A DNA stretch of 64,000 nt from Flavobacterium sp. (GTDB lineage Bacteria; Bacteroidota; Bacteroidia; Flavobacteriales; Flavobacteriaceae): contig NZ_JAQVCH010000002.1 of assembly GCF_028689845.1 (NCBI RefSeq), forward strand, positions 62,001-126,000. The letters are read 5' to 3'. The notes under the pieces are model-generated. The model had not been told where the DNA came from. It made no database searches and saw only the letters and a list, made by a program, of their open reading frames with translations. A program made the translations under genes and the position numbers. Shown here piece by piece: positions 53,693 through 63,182 of this stretch; position 1 is the stretch's first letter; each line of letters opens with the position of its first letter.

Positions 53693-56600
53693 ATGAAGTT
53701 GTTTCCGTTAAAAATTAGTACAAATTTATGTTGTTACGGAATAACTTTGGTTATGGCTTTCGTTTTAATGACCAGCTGCACCACCTACAAATCCAAAATG
53801 GGGAGTTCGGCAACTTCTTTTTATGATAACCAATCCCTAGATACGACTACGATTGTTTACTCTGTTTTTCTGACTGGCAATGCCGGAAATTCTTTAAATG
53901 ATCTGGCGACTCCTTCTTTACAAAACTTTAAACGAAGGCTAGACAAAGCTTCCAAAAATAGTAGCGTTTTATTTTTGGGCGACAACATTTATCCGCTTCA
54001 TGGATTTGGTGAAAACCGCATGAAAGCAGAAGAAAAAATCAACAAACAACTTGATTTAATTCCTTCTTTTGGTGGCAACGTGTTTTTTATTCCTGGTGAT
54101 TATGATTGGCAGAATGGCATTCCTGGTTTAATGACTCAAGAACAATTTATTGCTAATTACAAAAAAAAGAAAAGTCAACTATTGCCTCAAAATGCCTGCG
54201 GAATGGAGTCTGTTTCGCTGAGTAAGAATGTGGAATTAATCGTGGTCGATTCGCAATGGTTTTTGGAAGACTGGGACGTTCAACCTGAAATCAATAAAGG
54301 CTGTGCGATTAAAACTAGAGAACAATTTTTAGAAGTTTTAGATAAGCATTTGTTGGAAAATCAAGAGAAAACTGTGCTTTTAGCCATGCATCATCCGCTC
54401 CTTAGCAATGGCGTTTATGGCGGGCAATATTCGTTAAAGCAGCAACTTTATCCTTTTGACAATTCTATTCCGCTCCCCATTGTGGGAAGTTTTGTGAACT
54501 TGTTTAGAAAAGCCAGCGGTTATGACACGAATGATTTGCAAAATAGTCGGTATCGCGAAATGGCGAATCAAGTGAAGTCGGTGATTCAAAAATACAATCA
54601 TGTGGTAGTGGTTTCTGGACATGAACAAAACTTGCAATACATTCAAACAGACGGAATTCAACAAATTATTAGCGGAGCGGGTGCTCATTATTCGCCAGCA
54701 CGAGCTGTTAATCCAAAGGATTTTAGTTTTGGTGGCAACGGTTATGCTGTGTTTGATGTGTTTGACAATGGTGCTTCAACGGTTTCGTATTATACCACTA
54801 TCAACCGAAAAGAAGTACTGCTGTTTAAACAAATAACGAGAGAACCGGACGCATCTTATCAAACAAAAAAGTATCCGAAAGAAGTGGAGACGGAAGTTCG
54901 AAAATCCATCTTTGGGCGTCCGATTAGTAGCAACGGCATCTTTTATGAATTTCTATGGGGAAAGCATTATAAAAAATATTATCAAAAGACGATTGCGGTT
55001 AAAACGGCCTCCATTGACACCCTTTATGGCGGTTTGAAACCGATTGGATTGGATAAAATGAACACCAATAGTTCGCTCATTTTATCAGATAAAAAAGGAA
55101 AGGAATTTATTTTGACACCCTTAGAAAAAGATGCTGCTTCTTTTTTTAAATCAATCGCTTATAAAAATCAACCTTTTTCTTCGCAAGATGAGAATGAAAT
55201 GACAGAAGAGTTTTTGCGAGATTATTTTACAACTATTCATCCGTTTACCCCGCTTGTGATTCCAAGTTTATCCAAAGCAATTGGTCTTCGTTCTACCGAG
55301 CCAAAATTATATTATTTGCCCAAACAAAATCAATTAGCTTCTTACAATGTCGACTTTGGGAATGCGTTTTATTATTTGACAGAACAACCTTCGAGTGCAT
55401 ACAAAAATAAAAATGAATTTGGAAAAGCAACGACTATCATCAGCACTGATGAAATGCTTAAATTAATTCGTTCTGATAAAAACCATCGGGTGGATACCGA
55501 CAATTATATTCGGGCTCGTCTTTTTGATATGTTGGTTGGCGATTGGGATAGAGGGGCAAACAATTGGCAATGGGCCGCTTATGAAGAAAACAACAAAACT
55601 ATTTACCGTCCTATTTCTTCTCAAAGAGATCAAGCTTTTGCTAAATATGATGGTCTTTTTTTAGGATTGTTAAAAAGTATTCCCGCAATGGGACAAATGC
55701 ATTCGTATCGCTATAATTTCTCAAATGTAAAAGCTTTTAATCAACAAGCATATGCCTTAGATTTGGCTTTGCTTCCTGATACCGAAGAGAAAAATTGGGT
55801 TAAACAAGCTAATTATATTCAAGAACAACTGACCAACGACCTCATCAATGCTTCGTTTTTAAAAATGCCTTATGAATTGCAAGATGAGACGACTTCAAAA
55901 TTAAAACTTCATTTTAGAAATCGCCTAAAAAAATTAAACGAAACTGCTCGTAGCTATCATAAACTACTAGAGAAAAAAGCGATTGTGGTTGGCACTCAAA
56001 AAAATGACGTCATTGTAATTACACGTTTAAACAAAGGAAGAACGGTAGTAGTGGTTTATAACGGCATGAAAACGCCAAAAAATATTGTTTTTGAAAAAAC
56101 ATTTTACAAAAAGAACACCAAGGAAATCTGGCTGTTTGGACTAGAAGGCAACGACGAGTTTAGCGTTGAAGGAAATCAGAAAAAAAATATTCGTATTCGG
56201 TTGATTGGTGGGTTAAACCAAGATTCGTATGTAATTGAAAATGGTAAAAACATCAAAATTCATGATTTTTTATCCAATTCAAAGACAATTACTGCCGATG
56301 GAAAAACGAAGGTTTTACTTTCTAATAATTATGAAACAAATACTTACAACTATAAAAAACCAAAGTTTAATTCGTTTTCAGCCATACCGATAGCTGGTTA
56401 TAATCCCGATGATGGTTTGCGATTAGGAGCTCGTTTCAATTTTACTCAAAATGGTTTTTTAGGAAATCCATACACCCAAAACCATCTTTTAATGGCCAAT
56501 TATTATTTTGCCACGAGCGGTTATGATGTTAGTTATTCGGGTAATGCAAAGAAAATATGGGATAATTACGATTTGATTGTCGATGCTTCTGCCACGAGTT

Positions 56601-57409
56601 CTAATTTTGCTCAGAACTTTTTTGGCTATGGAAATGAAACCGTTTATAATGAAGAGGAATTTGGCATTGATTATAATCGGGTTCGAATTGCCTCTTTAAA
56701 ACTGAGTCCCGGTTTGGTTTGGCTAAGAAGCAATGGCAGTTCTATAATTGGGCGGATGAATGTAGAATCTTTTCAAGTAGAAAATACGCCAGACCGCTAT
56801 ATTTCAGAAAGCGAACAAGATTCTAGGTTTTTTGAATTTCAAAACTTTGCAGGTATTGGTTTAGAATACCATTTTAAAAATTATGACAATGCTTTTATTC
56901 CAACACTAGGTTTCGGATTAAAAGCCGTTGGGAAATGGTCAAGCAATTTGGGCGATTTTTCAAGACAAATTCCGTTTATAGAAACGGTGGTAAACTTTGT
57001 TTATAAACTCGATCCAAAAGCCGATTGGGTTTTGCAAACAACTATTAAAGGAAAAACAATATTTACTTCGGATTTTGAATTTTATCAAGCCGCATCTTTA
57101 GGTGGCGATGCCGATTTGAGAGGATTTCGAGATAATCGTTTTACGGGAAAATCTGCTTTGTATCAAGGTTCCGATTTGCGATATAGCATCGGTCAAATTA
57201 AAAATCCGTTTGCCCCTATTCAGTACGGAGCTTTTCTTGGATATGATTACGGACGGGTTTGGTTACCTTCTGAAAGTTCATCAAAATGGCACCAATCAAC
57301 AGGGTTTGGGCTGTGGTTAAACAGCAGTAATATGGTGTCTTCTGAAATCACCTATTTTCACTCGAGTGATGGCGGACGAATTGCTTTTGGGATGAAGTTT
57401 AATTTTTAG
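53693..57409 (+). CDS. Metallophosphoesterase fused to an outer-membrane barrel (lipoprotein)
   Basis: A 1238-aa protein. A lipoprotein-type leader ends MTSC (Cys29). Residues ~55-350 are a calcineurin-like phosphoesterase with metal motifs GDNIYP, PGDYDWQNG, AMHHP and SGHEQN. The middle (~400-830) has conserved blocks (RARLFDMLVGDWDRGANNW, SQRDQAFAKYDG) with no domain I can name. Residues ~890-1238 look like a BamA/D15-type surface-antigen barrel (GLRLGARFNFTQNGF, AASLGGDADLRGFRDNRFTG, GMKFNF end). It may display the phosphatase at the outer membrane. The substrate is unknown. A single-gene unit. Confidence 0.85.
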   Translation: MKLFPLKISTNLCCYGITLVMAFVLMTSCTTYKSKMGSSATSFYDNQSLDTTTIVYSVFLTGNAGNSLNDLATPSLQNFKRRLDKASKNSSVLFLGDNIYPLHGFGENRMKAEEKINKQLDLIPSFGGNVFFIPGDYDWQNGIPGLMTQEQFIANYKKKKSQLLPQNACGMESVSLSKNVELIVVDSQWFLEDWDVQPEINKGCAIKTREQFLEVLDKHLLENQEKTVLLAMHHPLLSNGVYGGQYSLKQQLYPFDNSIPLPIVGSFVNLFRKASGYDTNDLQNSRYREMANQVKSVIQKYNHVVVVSGHEQNLQYIQTDGIQQIISGAGAHYSPARAVNPKDFSFGGNGYAVFDVFDNGASTVSYYTTINRKEVLLFKQITREPDASYQTKKYPKEVETEVRKSIFGRPISSNGIFYEFLWGKHYKKYYQKTIAVKTASIDTLYGGLKPIGLDKMNTNSSLILSDKKGKEFILTPLEKDAASFFKSIAYKNQPFSSQDENEMTEEFLRDYFTTIHPFTPLVIPSLSKAIGLRSTEPKLYYLPKQNQLASYNVDFGNAFYYLTEQPSSAYKNKNEFGKATTIISTDEMLKLIRSDKNHRVDTDNYIRARLFDMLVGDWDRGANNWQWAAYEENNKTIYRPISSQRDQAFAKYDGLFLGLLKSIPAMGQMHSYRYNFSNVKAFNQQAYALDLALLPDTEEKNWVKQANYIQEQLTNDLINASFLKMPYELQDETTSKLKLHFRNRLKKLNETARSYHKLLEKKAIVVGTQKNDVIVITRLNKGRTVVVVYNGMKTPKNIVFEKTFYKKNTKEIWLFGLEGNDEFSVEGNQKKNIRIRLIGGLNQDSYVIENGKNIKIHDFLSNSKTITADGKTKVLLSNNYETNTYNYKKPKFNSFSAIPIAGYNPDDGLRLGARFNFTQNGFLGNPYTQNHLLMANYYFATSGYDVSYSGNAKKIWDNYDLIVDASATSSNFAQNFFGYGNETVYNEEEFGIDYNRVRIASLKLSPGLVWLRSNGSSIIGRMNVESFQVENTPDRYISESEQDSRFFEFQNFAGIGLEYHFKNYDNAFIPTLGFGLKAVGKWSSNLGDFSRQIPFIETVVNFVYKLDPKADWVLQTTIKGKTIFTSDFEFYQAASLGGDADLRGFRDNRFTGKSALYQGSDLRYSIGQIKNPFAPIQYGAFLGYDYGRVWLPSESSSKWHQSTGFGLWLNSSNMVSSEITYFHSSDGGRIAFGMKFNF

Positions 57410-57565
57410 AATTAACCTTAGCAGTACTTTTTACTTAAGTTTGTTTAGAATAACGCCTATTATTAAAAAAAATACGAATTTTAATATCATTTTCATTCGT
57501 GTATTTATACGTTTGGTGGCATCTTTAAACTGATAAATCGCTGTTTTACCATTCAACTATTTAAC

Positions 57566-57573
57566 TATATTTG
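57566..57573 (+). promoter_or_regulatory. -7 box of the urea transporter gene
   Basis: TATATTTG matches TAnnTTTG, with GTTTTA (57543-57548) near the -33 position. The start codon is 110 bp downstream. The leader contains GCCTT / AAGGC arms (57605-57632) enclosing a TTTAGCGA direct repeat. Confidence 0.5.
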
Positions 57574-57683
57574 AAACGAATAAATAAAGGTTTTTTCTCG
57601 AACAGCCTTTAGCGATAAATTTTAGCGAAGGCAAAAAGTAATCTCTTTTATTCTAGAGCAACTAATAGATCATCAAGAAAGGA

Positions 57684-58592
57684 ATGACGGCAAACAAAGA
57701 CGTTGAAAATAATTTTACAGCAAAAACAGCTTCATTAGTAGCTATATTATTAAAAGGTTTTGGACAAATAATGCTTCAAGAAAATTCTATTACTGGTTTT
57801 CTCTTGTTGTTTGGTATTTTCTATGGCTCATTCATAATGGGTGTTGCTGCACTTTTAGCAGTAATAGCTGGAACGGCCACTGCAATGTTGCTTAAATACG
57901 ACAAATCAGAAATTGACAAAGGATTATATGGATTTAGTGCTGCTCTAGTAGGTGTAGCTGTGCTTCTGTTTTTAAAGCCCGTCATTTTAAGCTGGCTTTT
58001 AATAATTCTTGGTTCGTCATTAGCAACCATAATCCAACACTTTTTTATAAAAAGAAAAATACCCGTATTCACGCTTCCGTTTGTTTTGGTTACTTGGGCA
58101 ATAATTTTGTTTGCCCGCACTTATTTCACTGAAACCATGTTATTACCGTCAACTTCAATTAACTCAACCCACGATTATTTTACGTTCGGTTTCAAAGGCT
58201 TTGGGCAGGTAATATTTCAAGACAATTTAGTGTCTGGAATATTATTTTTTATCGCAGTCTTTATCAGTTCACCCATTTCTGCATTGTATGGTCTTGCTGG
58301 AGGAATAGTGTCTGCAATTATTGCATTCAAATTCTTTGTTCCTATCCATGATATAAGCATGGGACTATTTAGTTATAATGCTGTATTATGTACTATTGTA
58401 TTTACAGGTGGTCAACTTAAAGATGGCATCTGGGTTTTGTTTTCCGTCTTGTTCTCTCTTTTAGTAAGTTTATTCTTGGCAGCTTTTGCTATTATACCAC
58501 TTACATTTCCATTTGTTTTAGCATCTTGTATTACGCTCTTTTTAAAAAGAAAGCTTATCAAAAACAGACAAGTTATAGCACTAGAAAAGTAG
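57684..58592 (+). CDS. Urea transporter (UT family)
   Basis: A 302-aa inner-membrane channel-type transporter for urea. The two halves are internal repeats, as in known UTs: FGQIMLQENSITGFLLLFGIF in the first and FGQVIFQDNLVSGILFF in the second. Each is followed by a glycine-rich helix, DKGLYGFSAALVG or DISMGLFSYNAVLC. The selectivity segments TLPFVLVTW and LTFPFVLASC lie after each half. No urease genes are in view, so the use made of urea is unknown. Confidence 0.88.
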   Translation: MTANKDVENNFTAKTASLVAILLKGFGQIMLQENSITGFLLLFGIFYGSFIMGVAALLAVIAGTATAMLLKYDKSEIDKGLYGFSAALVGVAVLLFLKPVILSWLLIILGSSLATIIQHFFIKRKIPVFTLPFVLVTWAIILFARTYFTETMLLPSTSINSTHDYFTFGFKGFGQVIFQDNLVSGILFFIAVFISSPISALYGLAGGIVSAIIAFKFFVPIHDISMGLFSYNAVLCTIVFTGGQLKDGIWVLFSVLFSLLVSLFLAAFAIIPLTFPFVLASCITLFLKRKLIKNRQVIALEK

Positions 58593-58604
58593 TTTTTAAA
58601 AAAG

Positions 58605-58638
58605 TTGTCCGTAATCCGATTGCATTTAACTAAATTTG
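58605..58638 (+). promoter_or_regulatory. Promoter of the TMEM175-like gene
   Basis: TTG (58605-58607), a 23-bp spacer and TAAATTTG (58631-58638). The -7 box is exact, the spacing long. Confidence 0.42.
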
Positions 58639-58714
58639 AATCAAATAAAAACCTAAAAATAGTCAACGCGTTTTAAGACATGTCAAAGACTTAAATAAAC
58701 TCACGTAAACTCGA

Positions 58715-59284
58715 ATGAAAACAAGCCGATTAGAAGCATTTAGTGATGGTGTTTTAGCAATAATTATAACTATAATGGTTTTGGAACTTAAAGCTCCCGA
58801 CGAAACCGATTTCAATTCTCTAATCGCAAAAACGCCAGTGTTTTTAAGTTATGTTTTTAGTTTTATCTATGTAGGTATTTATTGGAATAATCACCATCAT
58901 CTTTTTCAAATTACACAAAAAGTAAATGGTAAAATACTTTGGGCAAATCTACATTTGCTTTTTTGGCTATCCTTAATTCCTTTTACTTCAGCTTGGATAG
59001 GCAAAAACTTTAACGAGAAATTACCCGTCATTGCTTATGGTGTAATATTATTATTCTGTGCAATTGCTTATTTTATCTTACAATCAGAAATTATAAAATC
59101 ACACAACGATGAATTTGCTTTAAGAAAAGCTATTGGTTCTGATACAAAAGGAAAAATATCCATCGTTTTTTATATTCTCGGAATCGGGTTTGCTTTTTTA
59201 AACACATGGATAGCAATAGCTTTTTACGGCATTGTAGCCATTATGTGGCTAATACCAGACAGGAGAATAGAGAAAAGTGTTTAA
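58715..59284 (+). CDS. TMEM175-family (DUF1211) potassium channel-like protein
   Basis: A 189-aa membrane protein with six helices. It begins with the family signature RLEAFSDGVLAIIITIMVLEL, whose FSD residues and following isoleucines form the filter region in bacterial TMEM175 channels. YWNNHHHLFQ and FWLSLIPFTSAWIG are the other family blocks. It is a candidate potassium leak channel (family knowledge). It stands alone, 122 bp after the urea transporter. Confidence 0.88.
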   Translation: MKTSRLEAFSDGVLAIIITIMVLELKAPDETDFNSLIAKTPVFLSYVFSFIYVGIYWNNHHHLFQITQKVNGKILWANLHLLFWLSLIPFTSAWIGKNFNEKLPVIAYGVILLFCAIAYFILQSEIIKSHNDEFALRKAIGSDTKGKISIVFYILGIGFAFLNTWIAIAFYGIVAIMWLIPDRRIEKSV

Positions 59285-59418
59285 TTAATTTTACAAAAAA
59301 ATGCTTGCAGCCAGCTGCCTTTACAACATTATAAAAACAGTTGTCGAGGCGGCATTTTTGGAAACGTATTTTCATTATTGGAGAGGTAATTATTAAAAAA
59401 TGATAAAAGCAATTTAAG

Positions 59419-60294
59419 ATGTGCACCGTTAAAACATACAAAAAAGTAGACGCCGAAAAGGAAAGTGTTAGTTTTGGAATTTCCAAAATGGAAGATATTT
59501 ACTCCAAACGAAACGGAAAAGCTGACGAACCGCATAGACATAACTACTATACGGTTTTAATTATTAACACCGCAAAAGGACTACATAAAATCGATTTCAA
59601 CACCTATGCGTTAAGTAACAATCAAATCTTCTTTGTGGCACCTGGACAAGTGCACCAAGTGATAGAAACAGAGAAATCTTTTGGCTATGCTATGACTTTT
59701 TCTAATCTGTTTTTAGTCGAAAACTTCATTCCATTATCATTTATTGATAGTTTAAATCTTTTTCAAAATTATGGTCAAAGCCCACCTTTATTACCCAATA
59801 AAGCACAATTTGATTCCATAAAGGATTTTGCAGACCAAATCTTTAACTTATTCAACAGTGATGCAACCATGAAGCATTTGTCTATCGGTTCCTTTTTAAA
59901 GCTTTTGCTGATTGAATGTAATAACATTTGCTCCATTAATCCAATCGAAACAGACATTGATACTACTGGCGACAACTTAATTAGAAGTTTTAAAAGTGCT
60001 GTGAATGCCAATTATAAAAAAGAACATTCTACTACTTTTTATGCCAACCAACTTTTTATCACACCAGATCATTTAAACAGAACCGTTAAATCAAAAATTG
60101 GTAAAACAGCAAAAGACTATATTCAAGCAAGAATTATAACCGAAGCCAAAAGACTACTCTATTTTACAGATTTAACCAACAAAGAAATTGCGTATGAACT
60201 TGGCTTTAATGAACCGGCCAACTTTAGTGCTTTCTTTAAAAAAAACACCAAAGTTTCTCCTTCAATCTTTAAAAAAAACGAGTTTAAGTCCTAA
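59419..60294 (+). CDS. AraC-family transcriptional regulator
   Basis: A 291-aa regulator with an N-terminal cupin effector domain (HRHNYYTVLIINTAKGLHKI, FFVAPGQVHQV) and a C-terminal double helix-turn-helix (about residues 190-288; FYANQLFITPDHLNRTVKSK, TNKEIAYELGFNEPANFSAF). It lies directly before the pirin, GNAT and YceI genes in the same direction, 96 bp apart, and may control them. The ligand is unknown. Confidence 0.9.
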   Translation: MCTVKTYKKVDAEKESVSFGISKMEDIYSKRNGKADEPHRHNYYTVLIINTAKGLHKIDFNTYALSNNQIFFVAPGQVHQVIETEKSFGYAMTFSNLFLVENFIPLSFIDSLNLFQNYGQSPPLLPNKAQFDSIKDFADQIFNLFNSDATMKHLSIGSFLKLLLIECNNICSINPIETDIDTTGDNLIRSFKSAVNANYKKEHSTTFYANQLFITPDHLNRTVKSKIGKTAKDYIQARIITEAKRLLYFTDLTNKEIAYELGFNEPANFSAFFKKNTKVSPSIFKKNEFKS

Positions 60295-60390
60295 TTATCA
60301 ATCACAGATCGGATTTTCATACGTTTCTCCCTCTTTTTCATATTCCACAGTGGTTTAAATAGTTGCACCTTTGTAGTATACTTTTAAAGC

Positions 60391-61275
60391 ATGGATATGA
60401 ATCGTAAAAAGTTTATTAGAGCTCTATTTTTAACAGGTGTTGCGGGCACAATTGCTCCACAAATACTGAAAGCAAAAAACAATAAATCAATAAAATCGAC
60501 TTATGATTCATTACTGCAACAAGTAGGATTTAATCATTTACCTAATAAAGAAAATATAACGATGAACACCGTAATTCACAAAGCAGCAACAAGAGGAAGT
60601 GCAAATCATGGTTGGTTGAACTCACACCATACCTTTAGCTTCGCAAATTATCACAATCCAGAACGAATGAGTTTTGGAGTACTTCGCGTCTTGAATGACG
60701 ATATCGTTCAAGCAGGAATGGGTTTTGGAACACATCCACATGACAATATGGAAATCATATCCATTCCACTCGAAGGCGATTTAGAACACAAAGACAGCAT
60801 GGGAAATATAGCTGTCATTCAAGAAGGAGATGTACAAGTTTTAAGTGCAGGAACAGGAGTCACACACTCTGAGTACAACAAAAACAAAGATAAAGAAGTG
60901 AAGTTTCTTCAGATTTGGATTTTCCCAAAAGAAAAAAATGTAGCACCTCGTTATGACCAAATCTCTATCAGAGACATTGCAAAAAACAATGAATTCTACC
61001 AAGTACTTTCGCCTAATCAAGATGACCAAGGTGTTTGGATAAATCAAGACGCTTGGTTCCACTTAGGGAAATTTGAAAAAGGAACTTCCGATATTTACAA
61101 AATCAAAAAAGAAGGAAATGGCGTTTACGCATTCATTCTAGAAGGCGACGTAGAAATTGATGGTGAAAAACTATCCAAAAGAGATGGCATGGGCGTTTGG
61201 AACACCGATTCCATCCAAGTAAAAGCAATCGAAAATGCCCGTGTCCTTTTAATGGAAGTACCAATGTCTATGTAA
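60391..61275 (+). CDS. Pirin-family cupin protein with export-like N-terminus
   Basis: A 294-aa protein. The pirin domain begins near residue 58 (MNTVIHKAATRGSANHGWLN) and carries the metal histidines in GTHPHDNMEI and the downstream Glu/His of AGTGVTHSEYN. Before it lies a 57-residue stretch with RKKFIRALFLTGVAGTIAPQ, which resembles a twin-arginine-like or anchor signal; only one R precedes KK, so Tat export is uncertain. The ATG at 60562 would give a normal cytoplasmic pirin. Pirins can act as quercetinases or redox sensors. Confidence 0.88.
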   Translation: MDMNRKKFIRALFLTGVAGTIAPQILKAKNNKSIKSTYDSLLQQVGFNHLPNKENITMNTVIHKAATRGSANHGWLNSHHTFSFANYHNPERMSFGVLRVLNDDIVQAGMGFGTHPHDNMEIISIPLEGDLEHKDSMGNIAVIQEGDVQVLSAGTGVTHSEYNKNKDKEVKFLQIWIFPKEKNVAPRYDQISIRDIAKNNEFYQVLSPNQDDQGVWINQDAWFHLGKFEKGTSDIYKIKKEGNGVYAFILEGDVEIDGEKLSKRDGMGVWNTDSIQVKAIENARVLLMEVPMSM

Positions 61276-61320
61276 TTAGACTTGTTTAATCATGATATAA
61301 TCAACTAAAAAACATATAAA

Positions 61321-61605
61321 ATGGAAATAATAATAAAAGAAAGAGAAAACAAAGGCTTTGCCATGGCTACAGAAAATCACATGAAAGCCGGAATGATGAC
61401 CTATTCTGTTGCAGGAGAAAATCATATAATTATCGACCATACAGAAGTAGAACCTGAGTTTAAAGACAAAGGAATAGGAAAACAACTGCTCTATAAAATT
61501 GTAGATATGGCAAGAGAAAAAAACATAAAAATAACACCATTATGTCCGTATGCCAACGCAATGTTTAAAAAACTAGCAGACATTCAAGACGTATTAAAAA
61601 AATAA
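61321..61605 (+). CDS. Small GNAT N-acetyltransferase (YjdJ-like)
   Basis: A 94-aa compact acetyltransferase fold. The acetyl-CoA loop is FKDKGIGKQLLYKIVDMARE, preceded by IIDHTEVEPE and followed by ITPLCPYANAMFKK, the usual form of the short YjdJ/Gtn10-like group. The target is unknown. It lies 45 bp after the pirin gene and 22 bp before the YceI gene, so the three are probably one transcript. Confidence 0.87.
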   Translation: MEIIIKERENKGFAMATENHMKAGMMTYSVAGENHIIIDHTEVEPEFKDKGIGKQLLYKIVDMAREKNIKITPLCPYANAMFKKLADIQDVLKK

Positions 61606-61627
61606 TATAACCCTTAAAAACAAAAAA

Positions 61628-62149
61628 ATGAACAATAACACAAATTGGTTAATCGACAGTACACATTCAGAAATTGCTTTTAAAGTAAAGCATATGATGA
61701 TTTCAACCGTAACAGGTCATTTCGAAGATTTTCATTCCTCAGCAAAAACGAATGGCGATGACTTCAACGGAGCAAGTTTAAACTTCAGTGCAAAAACAGC
61801 GTCTATCAACACCAAAAACAAGGATAGAGATGCCCATTTAAAATCAGATGATTTTTTCAACGCTGAAAAATTCCCTGAAATGACATTTGTTTCAAAATCA
61901 TTTAGTGGCGAAAAATTAGTGGGCGATTTAACCATTAGAGATGTAACCAAAGAAGTTACACTAGAAGCCGAATTAAATGGTATTGCCGTTGACCCTTATG
62001 GACAAACAAAAGCTGGTTTTGAAATTAGAGGCGAAATCAACAGAAAAGATTTTAACTTAACCTGGAATTCCATTACCGAAGCAGGAAGCATTGTAGTTTC
62101 TGATAAAGTAAAATTGGTTGTTGATGTTCAATTTATTAAACAATCCTAA
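61628..62149 (+). CDS. YceI-family lipid-binding-like protein
   Basis: A 173-aa beta-barrel lipocalin-like protein. The family pattern is clear: WLIDSTHSEIAFKVKHMMIS, KDRDAHLKSDDFFNAEKFPE, VGDLTIRDVTKEVTLEAE and AGFEIRGEINRKDFNLTWN. There is no signal peptide, unlike E. coli YceI, so it is likely cytoplasmic. Related proteins bind polyprenyl lipids. It ends the pirin-GNAT run, 120 bp before a terminator. Confidence 0.92.
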   Translation: MNNNTNWLIDSTHSEIAFKVKHMMISTVTGHFEDFHSSAKTNGDDFNGASLNFSAKTASINTKNKDRDAHLKSDDFFNAEKFPEMTFVSKSFSGEKLVGDLTIRDVTKEVTLEAELNGIAVDPYGQTKAGFEIRGEINRKDFNLTWNSITEAGSIVVSDKVKLVVDVQFIKQS

Positions 62150-62268
62150 GACCAAACCTCTTTGTAGTATAAAACATAATTGATGTTATTCTAGAGAAAA
62201 TTTAAAAGGATATAAGAGTTTAAAAGTTTGTTCAATAGAATAATTTACTATCAAAAAATGTAGTAGCT

Positions 62269-62302
62269 AAAACGGTTTGGGTTTATATTCAAACCGTTTT
62301 TT
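62269..62302 (+). terminator. Terminator after the pirin-GNAT-YceI genes
   Basis: A perfect 11-bp stem AAAACGGTTTG / CAAACCGTTTT with a 10-nt loop and a following T-run. Confidence 0.82.
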
Positions 62303-62434
62303 GTAGCTCTATGAGTAAGAGGTAACGATTATTTCAACGTTCTCATTATTTGGCAGTCTTTTTGTAGAGCAACTCAGGATGTTTTGTTTCACTAATACAA
62401 AAATCAACCATTATTTCAACTTTAATTAAAAAAA

Positions 62435-62995
62435 ATGACTAAAAAGATTTTAACACTTACCCTGCTTTCTGCACTATTTTTAACTTCCTGTAAAGACAAT
62501 CCAAAACAAGATTCTATAGAAACAGAAACCGTTGCTGACGATATCGTAATTGCGAACTCAACAGACAAAGACGGAAAAAAAATAGAGATGACCTATAACA
62601 ACACCCAAGGAATGGCGACCGTCAATTTTGAAGGAGAAACCATCGTTCTGAAGGAACAAAAAGCCGCATCAGGAATTTGGTATAGTAATGAAAATTACGA
62701 ATTGAGAGGAAAAGGCAACGACATTGAATTGAAAAAAGACGGAAACATCGTTTTTGAACATAAAGACGATATCGTGATAACTTCGCTAAAAAACAAAGAA
62801 GGACACACGCTAGACATGACCTTTAATAATACCCTGAATACGGTAAAAGTTTATGTAAACGGTGGAGAACAGATTGAGTTATCAGGTGAAAAAGCTGCTT
62901 CAGGCATTTGGTATAAAAATGACACTTACGAATTAAGAGGAAAAGGTGACAACCTAGAACTAACCAAAGACGGACAAACGGTATTTAAAAATTAA
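62435..62995 (+). CDS. Lipoprotein with two MliC-like domains
   Basis: A 186-aa lipoprotein (leader ending LTSC, Cys19). The mature part has two tandem copies of about 70 residues. Each starts with a KDGKKIEMTYNN or KEGHTLDMTFNN strand and ends AASGIWYxNxxYELRGKG, then ELxKDGxxVF. This matches the MliC lysozyme-inhibitor fold, whose loop Ser and Lys plug the C-type lysozyme site (family knowledge). A double-domain version is less usual. Single gene; the next gene is catalase. Confidence 0.8.
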   Translation: MTKKILTLTLLSALFLTSCKDNPKQDSIETETVADDIVIANSTDKDGKKIEMTYNNTQGMATVNFEGETIVLKEQKAASGIWYSNENYELRGKGNDIELKKDGNIVFEHKDDIVITSLKNKEGHTLDMTFNNTLNTVKVYVNGGEQIELSGEKAASGIWYKNDTYELRGKGDNLELTKDGQTVFKN

Positions 62996-63182
62996 ATTTA
63001 TTCCAACAAGAATAATGCCTTTTGTGCATTTTCTCCCGAACGACGACGCTTCTTTTCATCCCGAAAAAAAAGCAAAGAATCATGAAGGTTATACTTCTGT
63101 TAATACTTTGTAGAATCATATATTATGTAGTTAAAATTTTGTAACTTCATGCTTTGAATAACCAATTTAAACACACATACGT

